From Cololabis saira (lineage: Eukaryota > Chordata > Actinopteri > Beloniformes > Belonidae), in contig NC_084601.1 of the NCBI RefSeq assembly GCF_033807715.1, positions 21,656,129-21,720,128 on the forward strand: 64,000 bases of DNA, written 5' to 3'. This document shows, piece after piece, positions 35,114 to 48,234 of the stretch; positions within the stretch are counted from its first letter, which is position 1; every line of letters begins with the position of its first letter. The position numbers and the translations under genes are program-made. The notes under the pieces are model-generated. The model was not told the origin of the DNA. It saw only the letters and a program-made list of their open reading frames with translations, and made no database searches.

Positions 35114-35156
35114 CTGGCATCAGATGATTTTTGACGCTTTCAGTGTGAACGCAGGG

Positions 35157-37395
35157 TTATGGTTGTTGTGGATGGCAAGTTGCAGTGCCCAAGGTCCACA
35201 TTTTTTTCAACTCTCTAACTACAACAACCACCAGTGGGGTAATATTAAGTCCCAATTGTTTACCAGTGGAGTTAACTGGTAAATTAAACATTTTTTAACA
35301 TAGCCTGTCGGCAAAACAGCAAAAACATTTACCTTGCGAAGGAATGATCTCGTCTTCTTTTCCGTTTTCAAAGAAAAAGTCAAAATCTTTAACTTTCACT
35401 GCCAAAGCTGCTACTCCTCAGCTGCAGCCATCTCCTCCTATCCAGAGGGAAGCCCACCCAGAGACTCTCTCTACAGGGAAAGACTGATTTGATTGGCTGC
35501 CCGTGACTTCTGGGCATAGTTAATGAGCTCCATCGGATGGCAGCTAGACGTACCTGAAAATCAAACTTAAATTTGCAAGCAGTACATCTGGATTTCTAGG
35601 TTAGTAAATCACTGTTTATATAATTAGATTATTACACTTTGGGTGTAATAATTTAGATTTCCTATAAACAAACAGGACCAACATGGAGCAGTTTAGTCGT
35701 GATGCAAAGTGCAACATATGGTGAAAACCTCATATATTAGATCAGCATAAACATCTCAGCTGTCAAGCACCTTGGTGGAGAGGTGATGAATTGGGCTTGT
35801 TTTGCAGACACAAGACATGGGCTCCTTGCAATCATGGAGCTGACCTTTAGAGAGCGGAACATAAATGAATGCCCTCAAAACTCAATCAACTGAAGCAACA
35901 CTGTAAAGAAGTCATATAGAAAACTAATCAGCTACTGAGACTTATAATGTTGTGAAAAAAACATAACTTCAGCTAAACGCATTTCTATAAGCTTCTCAAT
36001 TTTGAGTTGTGCTTTGTTTTATCACAAACGTCATTAAATGAGCATTGGCACAGTCTAATATGTCATATGTTGTTAATCTGAGGCTGTATTTACAGCATTT
36101 CAAGGCCTGATAATGAGGAGGTTCATTTTTCTTTTTATCTTGATATGTAAAATCTCAGAGAAGAACGAGTGTGAACCAGTTTTTTTCACAAGACTGTACT
36201 GAGAGCTTATCCCTGTATGTGCAGTCTGGCATGAACTGGTGCATTTACCGCCATTAGACAGCAACAGGTACATTATCTCAATCCCTCTGAAGCCCATTGT
36301 GTTTCCCTCATTAATGGCATTAATAAATAATTCAGCTCTCTAACTTCAATTTCCCTTTTGCCTTGTTCGAACACTGTACACACCCTGTCTGTGAATTTTC
36401 AACCTTTTCCAGCCCATTAATTGCTTTCTTCCTTGCATAATGTCCTACGGGTCCCAATATGGCTGGACACATTGTCACTGGTTGATATGTATGACACACG
36501 ATTAGTGAGAAGTTAAATGGGAAGGCTAAATGATGCTGCGTGGCCTGGGAGATGATTCGGATGATAATGACCGCAATGATAAAGGACGCTTCTCCAGTCT
36601 AATAGTGTTTGATTTCCCCATTGGCCAGCAAGAAGAGAGATAGGAGGTATCAGGGTTGCTCATCCAGTAAGAATGACCTTTAATTTTACAACAAGGCCCT
36701 GCAGATAGCAGGCGCATCTCTCTACAAACCCTCATTAGATCGCAGAGCTGGAAGCAGAAGTGAAACTTTACTTGGCTCCAAGCTGGAGAAGTTTGCAAGG
36801 TCAACTGCCATCATTGGCTGTATGAATTTTAGATTATACATTTCTCTCTGGAAAATGTTGCCTCTATGGCATAACTGAGAGGGATCATATAAACTCAGCG
36901 AAGACGTGGTCTGAAATCGATATATGGGCTATATGTCAGTGTTAGTGGTACTTGGGGTGAACTATAATAGTTTATGAAATCAGAACTAAAAACACCCACT
37001 CAGTTTTCCTTGGTTTCTTTCTGCCTTGTGAAATGATCCCATTCTGAGTCACATTTCATCAAAGCTCAGCACACAGCACCTCAACTCACAAAAGTAAGGC
37101 TGATATTTTCCCTCTGAAATTGTTTCTGGTGTGACTGTAATTGGCACTGATAAGGTATGTGCACAGTGAGAAAATGTAAATTATCCACAGTTTATTTAAT
37201 TACATAGCACCTTTACACTAAAATAAATCTTCTTCATACTAATTTTCCAAAAGAATTGTTTATTATTTCAGAAAGCTACAGAGGTTGCATGTAGACTTTC
37301 TTTGCTCCACAGCACTGGTGCAGGGAATGAGTGCATAAAGCTTTTTCTGAAGTTCCATTTGTTCTCTGCTGGTTTTGACAAAACCCAGTAACCAC
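35157..37395. other. Unannotated stretch
   Basis: No repeat copy or gene is recognised. One exon-like segment on the minus strand (about 35403-35333) reads KVKDFDFFFENGKEDEIIPS and is followed by GTAAAT, but no upstream start or partner exon was found. Confidence 0.4.
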
Positions 37396-37608
37396 TAGGG
37401 ATGTGTATCATTAGGAATTTTACCGATACCAATACTGATACTCCTTATCGGTACCAATATTTATCGATAATTTTATCGATACCACAACATGTAATTTAGT
37501 GTATAAAATAAAGATGTTACAAGATGGTAAAATATTCAATCGTTTTTTTTTTACCACAAGGGAGGATAACATCAGCAACATCATTACAACAACTTACAGC
37601 ACCTGCCT

Positions 37609-37673
37609 TTTAAGCCTTTAGCAAGTCAACATGTGCAGTGCGAAAAACTAGCAGGCAGCACATCAGCCTTAAA
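37609..37673 (+). repeat. 65-base direct repeat, left copy
   Basis: This segment starts TTTAAGCCTTTAGCAAG and ends CATCAGCCTTAAA. It is identical to 38005-38069. It contains a TTAA at each end, and the pair brackets the MITE at 37673-38005. Confidence 0.95.
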
Positions 37674-38005
37674 GGAGCTTGAGGCCGGATTGTTGCAAGA
37701 TTTATGAAAAAAATCCGTATACATTTTAAGTTTTCTAGTAATAATGTCAGATGAAGCGTTCCAAACCCAAAAGAATGAGCCCTCTAGTGTATCTCTCCGT
37801 TGCCTTGAACAGGCTGCAAAATGTGATGCAATTCGGGCCCAAATTTCCCGCGCTGTCCTGTGGATGTGACGTCACATGACGCTGCATGTGCGTTCTCCCC
37901 GTTCTCCTGTGCCGGCTTCAATGTTGGCTGCAGTACCCCCGACGGCCGTCGTGGTGAAGGGTGGCGCTAGAGAGTCTCATTTCTTAAAAGGAGCCTCAAG
38001 CTCCT
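37673..38005. mobile_element. TTAA-flanked MITE, family 3
   Basis: The termini are AGGAGCTTGAGGC and its exact inverse GCCTCAAGCTCCT, with TTAA immediately outside both (37669-37672 and 38006-38009). The 333-base interior has no coding content apart from a chance frame. It disrupts the hAT relic at 37396-38810. Confidence 0.8.
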
Positions 38006-38069
38006 TTAAGCCTTTAGCAAGTCAACATGTGCAGTGCGAAAAACTAGCAGGCAGCACATCAGCCTTAAA
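38005..38069 (+). repeat. 65-base direct repeat, right copy
   Basis: It is identical at all 65 positions to the segment at 37609-37673. The original hAT sequence would have held one copy, because hAT sequence continues on each outer side. Confidence 0.95.
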
Positions 38070-38282
38070 AGTAACTGTCAATGTGATAATGCTTCAACAT
38101 AATAGAAGCTTAACTTAAAATTACAAATGCTTCTCAGAAGATAATAGATGAAAGAAAATAAAAAAACTAGGCAGATGACCAAAGCCCTTACCTACATGTT
38201 CAACCCAACAGACACATGATACATGTAAACAGAACAGTGTAGGAGCCGCTGCTCCTGACACATTTTGCCCTCACAGTTTTTG

Positions 38283-38597
38283 TTAAGGAAAAGCAACATA
38301 TTTACTTTCTCTGGCATGAATCGAGATCGCTTGACTTGATGATGATGATGACGAAGCAGTGTCAGAGTCTACCTGCACCGAGGAAGGCATGGCATTGTTA
38401 GCGTTAGCTGAGCTGCTAACTTTAGCCGCGTTGTTCAGGCAGTCAAACACGCCGCACTCCTTTATTTTTATGATGTTGCTGGTGTTACCCCCCTTGGAAG
38501 CAACTACTTTCTGGCATATATTGCATTGAGCCAAAGCTTCATTACGTTTGATAAAGTGAGTCCATACCTTCGATCGATTAGCTCTGACGGCCGACAT
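38283..38597 (-). pseudogene. BED-type zinc finger of a hAT transposase (fragment)
   Basis: The 104-codon frame starts MSAVRANRSKVWTHFIKRNE and continues ALAQCNICQKVVASKGGNTS. The W-x-x-F aromatic pair, the C-x-x-C pair and the GGNTSN loop match BED fingers of hAT transposases, which bind the element's ends. The two histidines expected about ten residues after the loop are replaced (IIKIKEC), so the zinc site is broken. A serine-rich linker follows and the frame ends without the dimerisation or catalytic regions. ATG starts it near one end of the element, as expected for an N-terminus. Confidence 0.7.
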
Positions 38598-38810
38598 ATT
38601 GACCTATTGGCTAGAGAAAACAACGGGGCGCTACGTCATAACCTGTCGACGGTGGCAGTATCATTACGTGGCCGTTATGTTGCTCTGGGTAGACTTTCTT
38701 TAAAAAAACACTGATAACAGTATCCTTTGTCCAGAATTTTTAGCGGTACTCTGGTACTGACCATTTAGGAACCGGTACCAAAAAATACCGGCTCTCAGTA
38801 CACATCCCTA

Positions 38811-41093
38811 GTTTACAATATGTAGACGTGAGAAGTGTAATTCCATGCGGGGACATCTTTTTTTATAAACCAGGCACTCTTGAGAGTGGCCTCAACAGCA
38901 TTCTTCAATGCATGTGCTTGTCACCTCGATGGCAATGAAAAACACCCTTTTTTTTCTTTTCTTCTTTTTATCTGCCCACCACAGCTGCCCCTAGCGACCC
39001 TCGCAGCTGCGGAGAAACACTGAAAATACTCACAGATAAGAGAGACCCACAAGGGAAGAGTGCATTTTAATCACTTAAGAACATGTGTTGTGGCGATACT
39101 GTCTTGTTCCCCTGGCAGAAGTACTTAGTATAACAGCAGAATCATGGAAGGACAGCAGGGATGCCTATATCAGTATGACAGTGTTGTTTATGCATGAGCT
39201 CCTTTTGGTGAGGAGTGAATATCCAACACTCTGATTTTAACAACACAAGAAGCTCTGCCAGACCTATTTGGACACAAACCTTCTATCTTGGTTAAGCTGC
39301 CAATTACCGAATTGTGGGAATTTCCTGGTTGTCTTGATTACTTTTCCTTCAGTGCTTGTCTGTCCTGCTAAGACAATAGAGCCGTCTCATGTAAAGTCAC
39401 AGCGCATATGCGTGTGGGGGATACTTGTGTTAAATAATTAACCCAGATTTCTCAGATTTATTCCCTGTATAAAACAAGATATGCAAATTAAACCATTCAG
39501 TTGCACAAAATGTCTTGATGAACTTCTCAAGATGCCGTCTGCTTCCATTCATTTGAGGGGGTCGTATCAGGGCCGGAATGCTGACGGAGGAATCAGAGCC
39601 CGACAACTCTGACATGATGCTCAGCTTCTCCGAAGGCCCTATCAGTCACTGTAGCGACAGGAAGCAGATAGAAACAGGAAGCAAGGCTGGAGTGGAGATG
39701 AATGACAGACATGCTTGTTGGGTAATCTGACTCTGTCTGATTGGACTGCTCTCTCTTTCTCCTGCTCCTATTTCTCTAGTAGATACAGCTATATCAGCTC
39801 TCCTTTGATACCTGCATTTGATGGTTGCATTCATTGCTTAAAACTGCCATAATTACAATTTCATATGAATCTATTTGTACCTCCATTAGGGGGAACTCTC
39901 AAAAGGCAAGGCAAGAAAAACAGGACTGCATAATGAGAGGAGAGACCATTAAAAAGCTTGAGGCCTCCGAACATGATGAATTATACACAGCATGTAAGAC
40001 ATACTTAAATTCTGCTTGCTGCCCACACAACACAGCCAACACACTTAGGCCTAAAATGAATGGTTAATGGGAGAACTGGGAATATCTTGAGAGAAAAGAA
40101 GGCATTTGAACTAGACACTTCAAAACTTGTGCTTGGAAACACATGCATTTAGAGTAGAACGGTGAATGGTTCAGGGTCCATTTATCATGTGAAAAACATG
40201 TCAATTACACAGCGTTTCTACCTTGGAGGATCAGTCCGTGCTTTGGTCAATGTGAAACTTGCAATATTGAGTATAAGAAACAAATGAAGAAAAATGAGGC
40301 TCAGGACTCAAATATCATAAGCTTTATTACTGGACAAGGGTTTTGGGGGAAACACACCGTTTGTGGATGGTGCAGAATCGGCTGCACCACAGTGTGCGCG
40401 AGTCCAATTCAATATCTCATTACTTTTGGTGTGAATAGGTTGAATGGAGACGATGGTCTGTGTGTCTTGACAATATGCCAGGGTACATACTGTAAAAGGC
40501 CAGTGCTTCTTTCTGATATTAAGTATTGATTTGGCAAGATTGATCTAAACAGCGCTCATATTAAAAGAGCACTAAGAGAGAACCAGTCAAGTACATAGTG
40601 CAAAAAGAAAAAATAGGTAAGACCACGGGATAAAACAGAGAAAAAAAGGAAAGGAACAATGGTATATAGCTGTGAATTTGTGAGAGTGCCTGAAACTAAG
40701 AAAGCTGGAATTAAAGGGACAGAACAAAGAGAGCACGAGCCGTGTGGAGGAATGATTCAGGCTTGGAAAGGTGACACTAATTGGGGTGCAGGCAGTTAAA
40801 GCTGGAGATGGATTCCCCAATATTTTGCAGAGCTGCATTGTGGAAGCTTTCAGGCAGTTCTGCAAGATGTCAAGACTGTTTGCTTTAGTGTCAAGGTTTT
40901 GCTGTTTTCATGTATCTCTCCATGTTAACAGGAATGACAGAACAGAAGAAACTGTGTTCCTAAAAATACAGTGCAAATGGGGGGTGGGTTCGGGTTATCT
41001 TGTAAGTTACTCTTTTTCCATTTATTTCACTTCAATTTTCCAACATGCCAGTAAAGGGAGATTTTTTTTTCTGCAATAAATGAAATAAAATGA
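38811..41093. other. Unannotated stretch
   Basis: I see no gene, RNA or repeat copy here. Short open frames lack motifs. Confidence 0.5.
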
Positions 41094-41833
41094 AATTAAA
41101 GCTGCAAGTATGTCATACCATTTAAAAGTTATGGCAGAAAATAGGATCTATCACATATCGAGCAATCAGAAGAAGGGGCGGGGCTAATTCATGCCAATGA
41201 AGGTCAAGTACTCAATACTGAGTCAGATGACACCACCCACGACTCTCTATGTCAAACCATTCAAAAGGATCAAATATGGACCAATCAGATGAAGGGCGGG
41301 GTGCGCTTTTTGGCGTCTATCGTCGCCACGGTAACGCTTTTGACTGAGAAAAGCAATGGGCATCTTCGCAGGATCGAGACGCACATTTTAATGTATAACA
41401 CACCTGAGTGCACGTTACGGTTCGGGCAAAGAAGCAGCCGAAGAAATGGCATAAATTGCGCCAAAATTAAAAGATTAACTCAAAATGGCCGACTTCGTAT
41501 TCAGTTTCGGCCACGGCGCCAAGAGACTTTTCTTTAAGTTGCAACATGATACAGGTGTGTACCGATTTTCGTGCATGTACGTCGAACCGTATTGTGGGGC
41601 TTGAGGCACAAAGTTTTCTAGGGGGCGCTGTTGAGCCATTAGGCGACGCCCATTAATGCAAACCATTAAATATCACATTTTTCGCCAGGCCTGGCTTGCC
41701 TGCAAAATTTGGTAACTTTTGGGGCATGTTTAGGGGGGCAAAAAGGCCCTCATTTCGTCGGAAGAAAAACAAGAAAAAAAAAAATTCCCACGGATACAAT
41801 AGGGCCTTCGCACTGTCAGTGCTCGGGCCCTAA
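41094..41833 (+). repeat. Interspersed repeat family A, copy 3
   Basis: It has the family tail (AAAATTCCCACGGATACAAT, GTGCTCGGGCCCTAATAA) and a shortened head in which the opening GCTGCAAG is joined directly to a later part of the tandem block. It has two tandem units. AATAAAAT occurs just outside both ends and may be a target duplication, though the region is too AT-rich to be sure. Confidence 0.75.
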
Positions 41834-44800
41834 TAAAATAAAGGTCTTGTTCAGATTGACCTGGATGTGACACAGTTTGGGCAAGTGAATCATTTATGGA
41901 GTACACGCTCAGTAGAGTACAGTACAGTACGCAAGAAAACTAGATTGCTGAGCTTAGAAGCATCTGATGTAACGAAGGGACTCCAAAGGCCACAGTTCAG
42001 TTCATTACTAACAGTCTTTTTCTTATCCTTATGTTGCACTTTCTATAGTTTATGTTGAGTGCATTGGCTTACGCATCTTCTGTTTAAAGGATAATTCAAG
42101 GGTTATCTGTCACCCATTTCATTGTTTATTTTCCCTTTCACTTCTTTTACAGTACCTGTCTGGCACCAATTATAGGACAAACGAAACTGGTAAATATTGC
42201 ACATATGCTGTTTCCTTACATCAAGTAAAAGGGAAAATTTAAATGACACTGGGGAGCCAAGAATGGAGGATGCTGCTCAGACTGCTGAAATCCTGTTGCA
42301 ACCTTTTGTGCTATAGCAAATAACCTGCATAGCAAAGAAAATGTTGAAAATGTGGAGATGAAAGTGACTCGTGCTGGAGCAGATGTATGGGGCCGTAGTT
42401 AGGTCATATTATACCACGTTCAGTCAAGACAGCAGGCTGGATGAGGCAACTGGCATGATCAAAGATTTGTTGGCAGTAACGTTTGGGGTTTAAGATTGCC
42501 TTCTGAAGTTGTTGCCAGTTTTTAGAAGATGCTTTCTTCAGGCTGGGTAAAAGGCCATCTACAGCCTACCTGTACATTCAGTTGAATGACAAACCTTGTA
42601 CCTGTTGTGGGTACCATGTCTTATCAATGACAGTCTAAAACCATTTTTACTGCACATAAGACTTTATTCATGTTGAAATATCAGTTTCAATTTCATTTTG
42701 AAGTAACATGTGCTTACTTTTCAGAAGTATCGTCTAGCTCTTGCTGTCTTGCTACTGCCTAAGTAGCACGACCACCTCAGTTATGTTCTCCAATGATTAT
42801 CACACATCAACAACAATAGAACGCGCTCACAAAGCTACGGTGAACGTCATAGCAGGAGCAAATAAGAAGAAATTCTAAAAAATATTGACAAAAGACAAAA
42901 TGAGACACTCAGAAACCAAAGAAGAGTAAGTCCTCAGCAGCATTATAGAACGGCATAAACCTATAGGTAGGCATAAAGAGCTAAAAAAGCTTCCTTAGTG
43001 CTGCCTTAAACTGCTTAGAGTACCAAAGGTCAGAATTTGGTCTATCAATCATATTTTTACAACAGTGTCCTATTTTTTATCTGAAAATGAAATATAGAAA
43101 AATGCACAAACAGTACATGCAAGTCAACCCCAAAAAACATGAATTCTGAGGAAATTAATAACCTCTGAGTCGTGTCAAACTCTTCCTTACGGTTTTTTGT
43201 TTGTTTTTTTTGTTTGTTTACATTATTTTGTTGAAAATGTTCATCCTTTGCGGTGGATTTTTGTAGAGACCCCTGTATGAATGGACTGTGAACAGGATAC
43301 AGAGTAGTGAACAGACAACTTCACTGTCAATTTTTGTCACTGATTGCTGCATCTTCAATCAGGTTCCCCTTATAAGAGAACCTCTAGGGAGCCATTATCT
43401 TGCCGTTCCACAGGTTCTGATCTGAGAGTAACACTACTACAGGTACCTTTTTAACGTAAGTTTTCCTGTGAGACTGGGATGCACTATCGAGGAAAGTTTG
43501 TAGTAGTCACAGTAAAATACGAAGGCTATGTAAGAATAAAGTAATCAGTTAAATAATTTGGCCTGATTTTTTTAATTTCCTTGCTGATAACTTTGTACAA
43601 ATAAAGTGCAGTATAGGCTATATTTTTCTAAGAAAAACAAAACACCCTCTTCCCTTCTTTTACAACAAGACTTAAGGTTCAGTAACATGTTTTGGATTGA
43701 TTGAGACGGTATTTTGAATTCATAATAATTTGTCCATTAACTGTGTATGCAGTATAGTTTAACATGAGCTTGTGGAGTTCACATACAGCTCAGAGGCTTT
43801 ATTATGTGTAGGGGGGTTTTAAGGGTTTAAAGAATTCCACACACAATACTAGTGTGTGTGTTTGTGTGTGTGTGTGAGCACAGATGATACATGCATACTC
43901 TCCTTGGGGAGTGTACGGAGCTATGCAGGTCAGCGTGGCTGTGATCTGAATGAAGAGCATTAATTTTTAAACTCGGGCTCCTTAGGGAAAGAGACTGTAA
44001 ATGATTCATGATTTATACCAATTCCTCTCTACAGCAAAGGCTGGAGCTTTGGCTGTAAAGAATCACTGATTCCTCCCTGCCTGCCAATGTGCCTGGGCAA
44101 AGTCACCAGCTGTGCTAAAACTTGCTAAAGTTCTTTTGTGCCACTTTAAACAAAGAAAGCAGATATTAAAATCAGATGCACTTTAACTTAATCTGAATCT
44201 TGCAGTTGTCGTTATTCCAGATCCACTGTGGTGGTGTTTTTCGAGGCAAAATCATAAAGGGTTGTCTAAATTTGGCTGTGTTTGTATTTTTTTTTTCTTA
44301 ATTGGGACATTTGGTGTATTCACTTATGCTGTTGCAGCCAGTATTTCTTATAATTCCCAAATCTCAATACTAATAGGGAAAAACCTTAATTTCTTTGGTA
44401 AGAGCTGGGGCCTAGATATACTGTAAATTGGGTTTTGGTTAATGGCAGAGTTTTGCATGAACTTGTAACTGTTAAATTAAGATTTTGAATTAAAGCCAAT
44501 CCAATGTCTCAATATGGTATTGATCCAGATCCTATCAAATGTTTTTGCATGGTTTCCCACATAAGTACAAGCAAATGTGAGGTCTAGCCTGCAGTATACA
44601 ATACATGCATTGTCTCCGATCTCTTTAACTGATGCACTAAGTGGCACAAAAAATGCTTAAATGGTGCAAACCAAAATACGACTGGTTTATTCTGTTGTTG
44701 TCAGTGCTGCAGTCTCTGTCTGTTCACAGAGAGAGAGAGGGAGAGAGAGACGGAGAGATGGATTGAGAAAGTCAGAGGGAAGTGTGTGGCGAGAAGAGAG

Positions 44801-46899
44801 GCAGGGAATTGGAAAAGAGATGCATGGATAGACTGGTCTGAAGTGGCAGCCGTCGGCTCTGATGGAGACTGATTGGACGATGAGGAGACACGAGTGGAGA
44901 AGGTAGAGGAGAGGCTGTATTGCTAAGAACTGTGCAAGACGGATAGAGAGGGGGTCAGGAAGAAGGTGCATCAGGGCTCGACAGAAATGATGAGCACCAA
45001 CTCTGTAACAAAACAAAAGCAGGGTAAGACAAAAAGAAGGGAGAGCATGTGGAAAAAAGGAGTGATTTATGGAATGGGGAATTTAGAGAAAAACGGAAGG
45101 GAGGCAGAGGTGAATGTGAAATGAAGGAGGGAGGTTGTGCTGCATTTCTGGAGGAAGGAAAAAGAAACAGGAGGTGGGTTAGGTTCCCCTGTACTTCCAA
45201 AAGCACTTTGCACAGCCACCACAGCCTCTTAAGTCAATAGGAGCTTAGAGCCACTCGCTGCGCCGCCGTCCGTTTCATGGTGTCGACAACAATTATTATC
45301 CAGCCCTCACTCACTGCTGCAACAACAGAGACAGTCCGAAGTCTAGAAGAACAACTGAAAGCAGTGGCACAGATAGAATAAACAGCACTGCAGCACTTTA
45401 ATCATTATCCCAGTTTAAAAAAAAAAAAAAACATAAATCTGGATGTGGTGAGCGAGAATGGCAGAATGACTGTTTGATGTCTGTTGGGTGTTTTGAAATA
45501 TCAGTGCATAACAACGTTAGATCTGTCATACTACTGTCACTCCCACACTGAAGACACAGGATCTCATTTTCAGTTCATGGATTAGCGTCGTGACTCATTT
45601 GATATCATTATTTTTTATCTTCAGACAGCATAATACATGCACTATGCGAGCATCATTTCCAAAATTAGTCTATTCCTGGAAAATGTGTCATGATTTTTAC
45701 CAGTAGGCTGTTTTTCCTGCATGGTTTTATTTCAAGACAACCTATTTATTTGCCTTCAGACAGCTCATTTGCATTTAGGTTTGCTCAGTATGAGCCTGTC
45801 ACTTGGACCGAATGGAAACATTGCTATTACTGCTCAGAAAACACCTTATAAACATGCCGCTATCCATTATCGTCTGTGGCAAGGATCTCTAAAGGGAACA
45901 GCTCTTTTTGCCAGATCTACACACTCTTCCTCAGAAAGTGTCATTTGTAAATCTCTTTCTCTCGCTATACAGAGACAAAAAAGAGAACCAAGCTGTGCTT
46001 TAAGAGATTAATGCAATGAGTGTTTATGTTTCTTTTTGTATTTCTAGCTATGTAACAGTGATGATATTGACTATTATCCATCAGTGGCTGTTCTGAATGA
46101 ATGAAAAAAATGAATGCTTGGACACTGATAGCTTAATCAGAGGTACCATTTGTCAACTAGTATACCTGGGAAATGCTTGGGGTCCCAATCCAGAAGGGGG
46201 CCCCCAAGGGCCGACCAACTTAGGGGGTAAGAGGGTAAGACTTTTCCCACACCCTCCAAAGTGTCCGGATGTTGCAGTGTTAGTTTGATTTGATTCTTCA
46301 GCAGTAAGAGTATGTTAATCTGAGTGTGAAACAGTAATTGTAATGCGGGTCTTCAAGTATCCAACTTCAACATGCAGTGTTGGCCTAGTGAAATGTTGTA
46401 TGTTAAATCAAAATATGATATTTTGCTTATATGTCTAAAGTAACATGGTCTATTTTGGAGCAACTGTGGCAGCGTAATCTTGAAATGGGTTCCCATTACC
46501 ACCACAATTGTACAAGATCAATATATCACAAAGAAAAATCTCTAATGGAAACACTGAAAACCTCTTAAAAGTTTTAAAACCTCGCAAAAACCCTCCGTTA
46601 CACTTTCATCAGGTGGTTTTTCAGATGTGGCAATCGTCCAGTTTAGTGCAAAAGTGTAGTGGAAACACGCATTTGCACATTTCTAGCATCACTGGACGTA
46701 ATGTAGTTGCTCATACGACCAGACCATATGCCATTTGAATGATCATCTGCTTTCATCTTCTGTTGACTATTTTCACAACAGCGGTAGCAACAGTTGCAAT
46801 AGTTTGTCTAAAACCAAAGCTGTGTCCATTCATAGTCATCAAAGTCACCATCATCTTCCTATTGGTTTTGAAGAGAAGTCTCACAGGTTGAGATACTAG
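41834..46899. other. Long unannotated stretch
   Basis: No transposon copy or gene was recognised. Short TG repeats lie near 43852-43877. Open frames at 44687-45240 sit in purine/pyrimidine-skewed sequence and are compositional. Confidence 0.5.
44728..44760. repeat. GA-rich microsatellite
   Basis: AGAGAG runs interrupted by GGG and CGG. Confidence 0.85.
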
Positions 46900-47185
46900 A
46901 AGAGTAATGTGATAAAAGGAAGTCTTGTGGGATCATCATTTTACGAGATTTACACTCATTCAAAAAACACAGTTCAATGGAAACACCAGGCCCCTGCCCC
47001 AGTAACTTTGGTGCAATTTCAGAATTGTCATTTTTATTTTTCCAGAGAGGGTAATGAAAGTCCTCCTCTGGCCTCCAAACTAAAGGTTCTTAAGCTTTTT
47101 CCACTCTGTTATCTTAACCTGATTTTGTTGGTGCATTGTTCTAAGTTGTTGTTGTTCATTAATATTACCTTATATATCATATTGT

Positions 47186-47599
47186 GTGGGAGTTTGGGGC
47201 TCGACGTATAAGACAACAGTAAATGCTATAGTACTATTACAAAAACGAGCCATACATATTATTAATAGGGTAGGCTATTATGAACATACAAATCAATTAT
47301 TTATAAAATCCCATATTATTAAATTTTATGGTTTGGTTTATTATAAAATAATGCAAATAATTTATAAAGTTAGATTAAAGTTACTCCCTGTCTGTGTACA
47401 ACGTTTTTTCTCAGTATATGAGTCAAATTATAATTTGCGTTTTGTTTGTAAATTTGTATTACAAAAAGCTATGAAAGAGATTAAAAGGAGATGTATATCT
47501 GTTGTGGGAGTTAAATTCTGGAATGAAGCTAATATAGATTTACGAATGTGCAGCTCATTTTCAGTTTATAAAAAAAAGATTTGTAGAGCAATCTTTTAA
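47186..47599 (+). pseudogene. LINE reverse transcriptase C-terminal region
   Basis: The open frame contains VWGSTYKTTVNAIVLLQKRA, IINRVGYYEHTNQLFIKSH, IMQIIYKVRLKLLP and [14 protein letters not shown]. These are the conserved blocks after the catalytic core of L2/CR1-like LINE proteins: Q-K-R-A-I-R-I-I near the start, N-L-L-P in the middle and a K-x-W-N block near the end. The frame is intact for 137 codons, but the catalytic core is missing upstream, and a frameshift near 47185 separates an in-phase LNLILLVHCSKLLL-like piece. Confidence 0.8.
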
Positions 47600-47737
47600 A
47601 GCTACAATGGTTAACATTTGTTTTTGTTTGCTGCTGTTCTTTGATGTTTATGTGTATACATATATAGGTGTGTATATGTGTGTGTGTGTGTGTGTATATA
47701 TGTGTATGTATGTATGTGTGTATGTATATGTATGTAT

Positions 47738-47841
<104 letters not shown>

Positions 47842-47902
47842 GTGTGTATAGGTATGTATATGTTTTTTTATATATTTTGTATATTATTATGTGTATATAG
47901 AA

Positions 47903-47956
<54 letters not shown>
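47903..47956. repeat. TA microsatellite
   Basis: About 27 TA units, separated from the preceding tract by 70 bases of TGTATA-rich sequence. Confidence 0.95.
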
Positions 47957-47959
<3 letters not shown>

Positions 47960-48234
47960 GGCATATAAAAGGATATGTATGAAGGATATATATAAACCTT
48001 ATTGGTCCTCCTTTCTGTTTTTTTCTGGATTAGCTTTGCTATTGTTTGTTGGTATGTAGGACAGGCATTACTATAAGCACTATGCTTCTGCCTGTGCCTT
48101 TTCAGTCACTATTTTATTTTGATCACTATTTTATTTTGATAATGTTTGTGTTCAATGTTTGTTTGGTGAAGTGACTGAATAAAGAATTTCAATCAATCAA
48201 TCAAAGTTTTGCAATATGTCACAGCAAAGGATAC

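Larger units (their letters stand above)
33374..35156. mobile_element. PIF/Harbinger-like element, copy 2, with two nested insertions
   Basis: The left end is CCTGCATTCACACTGAAAGC after TAA (33371-33373); the right end is TTTCAGTGTGAACGCAGGG before TTA. Interior blocks match copy 1 (6063-6922) closely, for example GGTTGAGGAGCTGTATGGTC and AATCACAAAACACAGTTTAA. Two segments are absent from copy 1 and are insertions: a palindromic MITE (33722-33847) and a 972-base element (34142-35113). A 215-base segment of copy 1 is missing here. Confidence 0.8.
37396..38810 (-). mobile_element. hAT relic with BED-finger ORF, hosting a MITE
   Basis: The termini are TAGGGATGTGTATCATTA and the inverse of TAGGGATGTGTACTGAGA, with 12-13 bases in perfect inversion, followed inside by TACCGATACC/GGTACC-type repeats. 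The flanking octamers GTAACCAC and GTTTACAA agree at only half of the positions, so the duplication has decayed or the ends were rearranged. A BED zinc-finger fragment is encoded on the minus strand at 38597-38283; the catalytic part is missing. A TTAA-targeting MITE is inserted at 37673-38005. Confidence 0.7.

Noticed and set aside
35333..35403. An exon-like segment ending before GTAAAT on the minus strand
   Set aside because: No upstream start, acceptor or partner exon could be found; a single donor-like site is not enough.
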